Below are positions 6,559 to 9,556 of a DNA stretch of 9,556 bases, one piece after another. The notes beneath the pieces are model-generated. The model saw only the letters and a program-made list of their open reading frames with translations, was not told the origin of the DNA and did not search any database. The number at the start of each line of letters is the position of its first letter. Position 1 is the first letter of the stretch. A program made the translations under genes and the position numbers. Origin of the DNA: Gammaproteobacteria bacterium (GTDB lineage: Bacteria > Pseudomonadota > Gammaproteobacteria > Cardiobacteriales > Wohlfahrtiimonadaceae); assembly GCA_003864535.1 (NCBI GenBank), contig BHEQ01000061.1:1-9556 (forward strand). Reading direction: 5' to 3'.

Positions 6559-7365
6559 TTATTTTAAAGTCGTAAAAATACGGCTACAATCACGAAATTT
6601 TAAAACGCAGTTATAGTTCATCCAAATAAAATGAGCTTTGCCGATTATATAGATATCGGGTACAAATCCCCAAAAACGGCTATCTAAGCTATTATCTCGA
6701 TTATCCCCCATTGCAAAATACATGCCATCAGGGACAGTTAATGGAAAAGATTGATGGAGACCTAAACCCATATCTGCAGGGCTTGAATACGGTGTAAATT
6801 GGATTGAATGCTCATTTTTTAGATCACCATTTATTCCAATCGTCTCAGTTGCAAATCTATCGGTCTCAGGATCTCTGGCATTCCCTATATCTTTTAAGCC
6901 CACTTCAATTTGATTAATAGTTAAGCGTTTGTTCTTATAATCAATCACATCTCCTGGAATTCCAATAATGCGTTTAACATAATTAATGCGTGGCTCTTCT
7001 GGATATTTAAATATAGCAATATCTCCGCGGTTAACCCCTTCCCCAGCTTTACTAAAAATACGTTCATTAGTTAAGGGATAACGCATTCCAAACGACCATT
7101 TATCGGCAATAATCATATCACCACCATAGATAGTTGGCTGCATAGAACCTGTTGGAACGGTAAATGGCTCACCAATAAAACAGCGCACAATAGAGACAAA
7201 TGCAACCACAGGAAATAAAAAACTTGACCAATCAATATACCAAGGTAATTTAGTATCCTTGGCGCGATTTTTTTTTAAGAAAAACTTATCAATCAACAAG
7301 ATAAATCCTGTGATTGGTGTTGCTATGATCATAGATATAGATAAATAATAAAGTAAATGTGCCAC
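6559..7365 (-). CDS. lepB: Signal peptidase I
   Basis: LepB is the inner-membrane serine protease that removes signal peptides from exported proteins on the periplasmic side. The 268 residues contain two N-terminal membrane segments (about 4-28 and 47-64) joined by a Lys/Arg-rich cytoplasmic loop, as in E. coli. The catalytic domain follows, with the nucleophile Ser74 in PTGSMQPT, the general-base Lys131 in NYVKRIIGIPGD, and the conserved GDNRDNSLDSRFWGFVP near the C-terminus. The start is a GTG at 7365: AGGA lies 7 nt upstream and the first membrane segment begins directly after it. The next ATG (residue 12) would remove half of that segment. It lies 16 bp after lepA and 5 bp before rnc. Confidence 0.97.
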   Translation of the reverse strand: MAHLLYYLSISMIIATPITGFILLIDKFFLKKNRAKDTKLPWYIDWSSFLFPVVAFVSIVRCFIGEPFTVPTGSMQPTIYGGDMIIADKWSFGMRYPLTNERIFSKAGEGVNRGDIAIFKYPEEPRINYVKRIIGIPGDVIDYKNKRLTINQIEVGLKDIGNARDPETDRFATETIGINGDLKNEHSIQFTPYSSPADMGLGLHQSFPLTVPDGMYFAMGDNRDNSLDSRFWGFVPDIYIIGKAHFIWMNYNCVLKFRDCSRIFTTLK

Positions 7366-7381
7366 AAAGAGTTCCTAATAA

Positions 7382-9175
7382 TTAATTTTTAGAGGTTGAT
7401 AAAACCGCCAAGAAGGCAGATTGTGGAATTTCAACATTCCCAACTTGCTTCATACGCTTCTTGCCTTTTTTCTGCTTATCTAAAAGCTTATGTTTACGAC
7501 TGATATCGCCACCATAGCACTTTGCAAGAACATCTTTACGCATTGCTTTAACGGTGCTGCGTGCCACAATATTAGCCCCAATTGCTGCTTGAATTGCAAC
7601 ATCGAACATCTGCCTTGGGATTAATTCACGCATTTTCTCAACCACTTCGCGCCCACGATATATAGAATTATCTTTGTGCACAATAACAGATAATGCATCT
7701 ACTTTTTCACCGTTGATTAAAATATCAACTTTAACTAAAGGAGCTGCTTGGTAGCGTAAAAATTCATAATCAAAGGATGCATAGCCTCGCGAAACTGATT
7801 TTAAACGATCGAAAAAATCGAGCACAACTTCACTCATCGGTAATTCAAATTGCAATTGCACTTGTGAACCTGAATAAATCATATTTTTTTGAACGCCACG
7901 CTTTTCAATACATAAGGTGATGATATTTCCAAGAAATTCTTGTGGAGTTAAAATATTTGCCTGAATAATAGGCTCACGAATTTCAGATATTTTATTTGGC
8001 GGAGGTAGTTTATCTGGATTATCAATATATTTGATCTCACCATCAGTTGCTAAAACCTCATAAACAACGGTTGGAGCAGTTGTTATCAAATCTAAATCAT
8101 ATTCACGTTCTAAACGCTCTTGCACAATTTCCATGTGGAGCATTCCCAGAAAGCCGCAACGAAAGCCAAATCCTAAAGCTTGCGATGTTTCTGGTTCAAA
8201 ATTTAAAGATGCATCATTAAGACGTAATTTTTGTAAAGATTCACGCAGATTCTCATATTCAGTTGATTCAACAGGAAATAATCCTGCAAAAACACGTGAT
8301 TGGACTTTTTGAAACCCAGGGACTGACTCTGAAGCTGGATTATTTTCAAGAGTTAAAGTATCTCCAACAGGAACTCCATCAATTTCTTTAATCCCTGCAA
8401 TAACATAGCCTACTTGTCCTGCACTTAAAAAAGGCATATCTTTACGTTTTGGCGTGAAAACACCTACTTTATCAACCTGATAAACACGCCCTGTGCTCAT
8501 TATCTGCATTTTATCTTTAATTTTAAGGGTGCCGTCAAAAATACGCACTAAAGAGATCACACCGACATAAGAGTCAAACCAAGAATCAATAATTAAAGCT
8601 TTTAGGGGAGCTTTTGGGTCGCCTTTTGGCGGCGGTATCCGCAAGACTAAAGACTCTAAAACCTCCTCCATGCCAACACCAGTTTTAGCAGAACAGCGCA
8701 CCGCATCAATTGCTTCTATGCCGATAATATTCTCGATCTCATCACTTACTTTATCAGGATCTGCGGCGGGTAAATCAATTTTATTGAGCACAGGCACGAC
8801 CTCAAGCCCATGATCAATAGCGGTATAGCAATTTGCGACCGATTGCGCCTCAACCCCTTGGGCTGCATCCACAACTAATAAAGCTCCTTCACAAGCAAAT
8901 AAAGAGCGTGAGACTTCATAGGAGAAATCAACATGTCCTGGGGTGTCGATAAAATTTAGATGATAAGTTTTGCCATCTTTAGAATGATAATCAAGCGATA
9001 CGCATTGTGATTTAATTGTAATGCCGCGTTCTTTCTCAATATCCATTGAATCAAGCACCTGAGATTGCATCTCACGATCACTTAAGCCGCCACAAATTTG
9101 AATAAAACGGTCTGCAATGGTTGATTTACCATGGTCGATATGGGCAATGATAGAAAAATTACGAATTTGATCCAT
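7382..9175 (-). CDS. lepA: Elongation factor 4 (LepA), ribosome-associated GTPase
   Basis: LepA/EF4 is a translational GTPase that binds the ribosome and has been linked to back-translocation and to 30S subunit biogenesis. The 597 residues match the family length (E. coli 599). GTPase motifs are AHIDHGKST (11-19), the switch-I ERGIT (49-53), DTPGH (77-81) and NKID (131-134). EF-G-like domains II, III and V follow, and the LepA-specific C-terminal domain contains YGGDISRKHKLLDKQKKGKKRMK near the end. The ATG at 9175 begins the conserved MDQIRNFSIIAHIDHGK and needs no alternative, although no clear Shine-Dalgarno sequence precedes it. It is the first gene of the lepA-lepB-rnc-era unit, a gene order found widely in proteobacteria. 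No oddities were seen. Confidence 0.98.
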   Translation of the reverse strand: MDQIRNFSIIAHIDHGKSTIADRFIQICGGLSDREMQSQVLDSMDIEKERGITIKSQCVSLDYHSKDGKTYHLNFIDTPGHVDFSYEVSRSLFACEGALLVVDAAQGVEAQSVANCYTAIDHGLEVVPVLNKIDLPAADPDKVSDEIENIIGIEAIDAVRCSAKTGVGMEEVLESLVLRIPPPKGDPKAPLKALIIDSWFDSYVGVISLVRIFDGTLKIKDKMQIMSTGRVYQVDKVGVFTPKRKDMPFLSAGQVGYVIAGIKEIDGVPVGDTLTLENNPASESVPGFQKVQSRVFAGLFPVESTEYENLRESLQKLRLNDASLNFEPETSQALGFGFRCGFLGMLHMEIVQERLEREYDLDLITTAPTVVYEVLATDGEIKYIDNPDKLPPPNKISEIREPIIQANILTPQEFLGNIITLCIEKRGVQKNMIYSGSQVQLQFELPMSEVVLDFFDRLKSVSRGYASFDYEFLRYQAAPLVKVDILINGEKVDALSVIVHKDNSIYRGREVVEKMRELIPRQMFDVAIQAAIGANIVARSTVKAMRKDVLAKCYGGDISRKHKLLDKQKKGKKRMKQVGNVEIPQSAFLAVLSTSKN

Positions 9176-9556
9176 AAGGTTTGTGTCTAGACGCTAAAAA
9201 AAGAGAGTTAGTCTAGCAGAAAAGCATAACACTCTTTTGATTTTTTAAGATTATTTAACGGGCATTATCTGTAAAAATAAAAAATAAATTATCATCTTTC
9301 AAAATTTATTCAAATAAAACAAAATAGAATAGCCCGATAACTAGCTTGTGGGTCTAACTTTATCCGTTTATAGGCGTGATTAAAATTTATAAACTGCATT
9401 TTTAAGAATAGCGCAAGACTTGAATAATCTGATTTATACGAGTCATTTTCAAGACAAGATGTAGAATATAAGCTCTATATTCTTCTTTTATCTAAAAATA
9501 ATTATTATTTTTGTAATATTTACTTTACATTTTTGATTCTTCATTTAGAATAGCCC
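9176..9556. other. AT-rich non-coding stretch upstream of lepA with two palindromes and a direct repeat
   Basis: I see no coding frame, tRNA or rRNA here. The stretch contains an 8-bp perfect inverted repeat with a 5-nt loop at 9463-9483 (AGAATATA, loop AGCTC, TATATTCT). Close by is a 19-bp palindrome at 9494-9512, AAAAATAAT and its complement around one base. The 11-mer TAGAATAGCCC occurs at 9325-9335 and again at 9546-9556, where the window ends, so the second copy may extend further. A related AGAATAGCGC lies near 9404. The part nearest lepA probably holds its promoter; the rest may be the end region of a gene beyond the window. Confidence 0.6.
9274..9302 (-). promoter_or_regulatory. Possible promoter of the lepA-lepB-rnc-era operon
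   Basis: On the minus strand TTGAAA (9302-9297) is followed after 17 bp by TATTTT (9279-9274), matching 9 of 12 consensus positions. In sequence this AT-rich such matches arise easily by chance. A GATAAT a few bases downstream is a rival -10 box without a matching -35. The predicted leader would be about 90 nt. Confidence 0.35.

Noticed and set aside
9176..9556. A tRNA or small RNA gene in the upstream gap.
   Set aside because: No cloverleaf, T-loop consensus or GC-rich structured block was visible; only AT-rich palindromes.

Overview
This is a low-GC proteobacterial chromosome segment in which every gene is on the minus strand. It holds eight conserved housekeeping genes, read from right to left: lepA, lepB, rnc, era, metK, a bamC-type lipoprotein gene, murC and the 5' part of ddl. 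The lepA-lepB-rnc-era order and the outer-membrane lipoprotein of the BAM complex point to a beta- or gammaproteobacterium. From memory of the families, BamC (the ETKWSENRADVPDGF-type core and 'LELPPDL' after the lipobox) and MurC look most like the betaproteobacterial versions. I saw no mobile element, phage gene, CRISPR array, tRNA or rRNA.

Layout. Positions 9176-9556 are an AT-rich non-coding stretch with palindromes and a possible lepA promoter. Positions 9175-4723 form one tightly packed operon. lepA and lepB are separated by 16 bp, lepB and rnc by 5 bp, and rnc and era overlap by 4 bp (ATGA). It makes a translation GTPase, signal peptidase I, RNase III and the ribosome-assembly GTPase Era. 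A 160-170 bp gap with a good sigma70-type promoter precedes metK (S-adenosylmethionine synthase). A 125 bp gap with a perfect 15-bp inverted repeat precedes bamC. A 99 bp gap with a terminator-like hairpin built around a 15-bp tandem repeat precedes murC-ddl, a two-gene remnant of the cell-wall (dcw) cluster that runs off the left edge.

The most unusual signal is shared by three of the proteins. Ddl, Era and RNase III each carry a low-complexity, Asn/Gln/Ser-rich N-terminal extension of roughly 40-55 residues in front of an otherwise normal conserved domain, and each extension is encoded by a different short DNA repeat (about 9, 6-9 and 12 bp periods). In era the repeat contains a frame break. 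The ATG that overlaps the rnc stop opens a frame that must shift by -1 near an A7 run to reach the P-loop, and the P-loop frame has no start codon of its own. Because era is normally essential, this is either a sequencing or assembly error in a repeat, a real lesion, or a gene rescued by slippage on the A7 run.

I found no clearly new multi-gene system. The gene content is ordinary housekeeping, and the novelty lies in the repeat-encoded protein tails, the era frame break and the palindromic intergenic elements.
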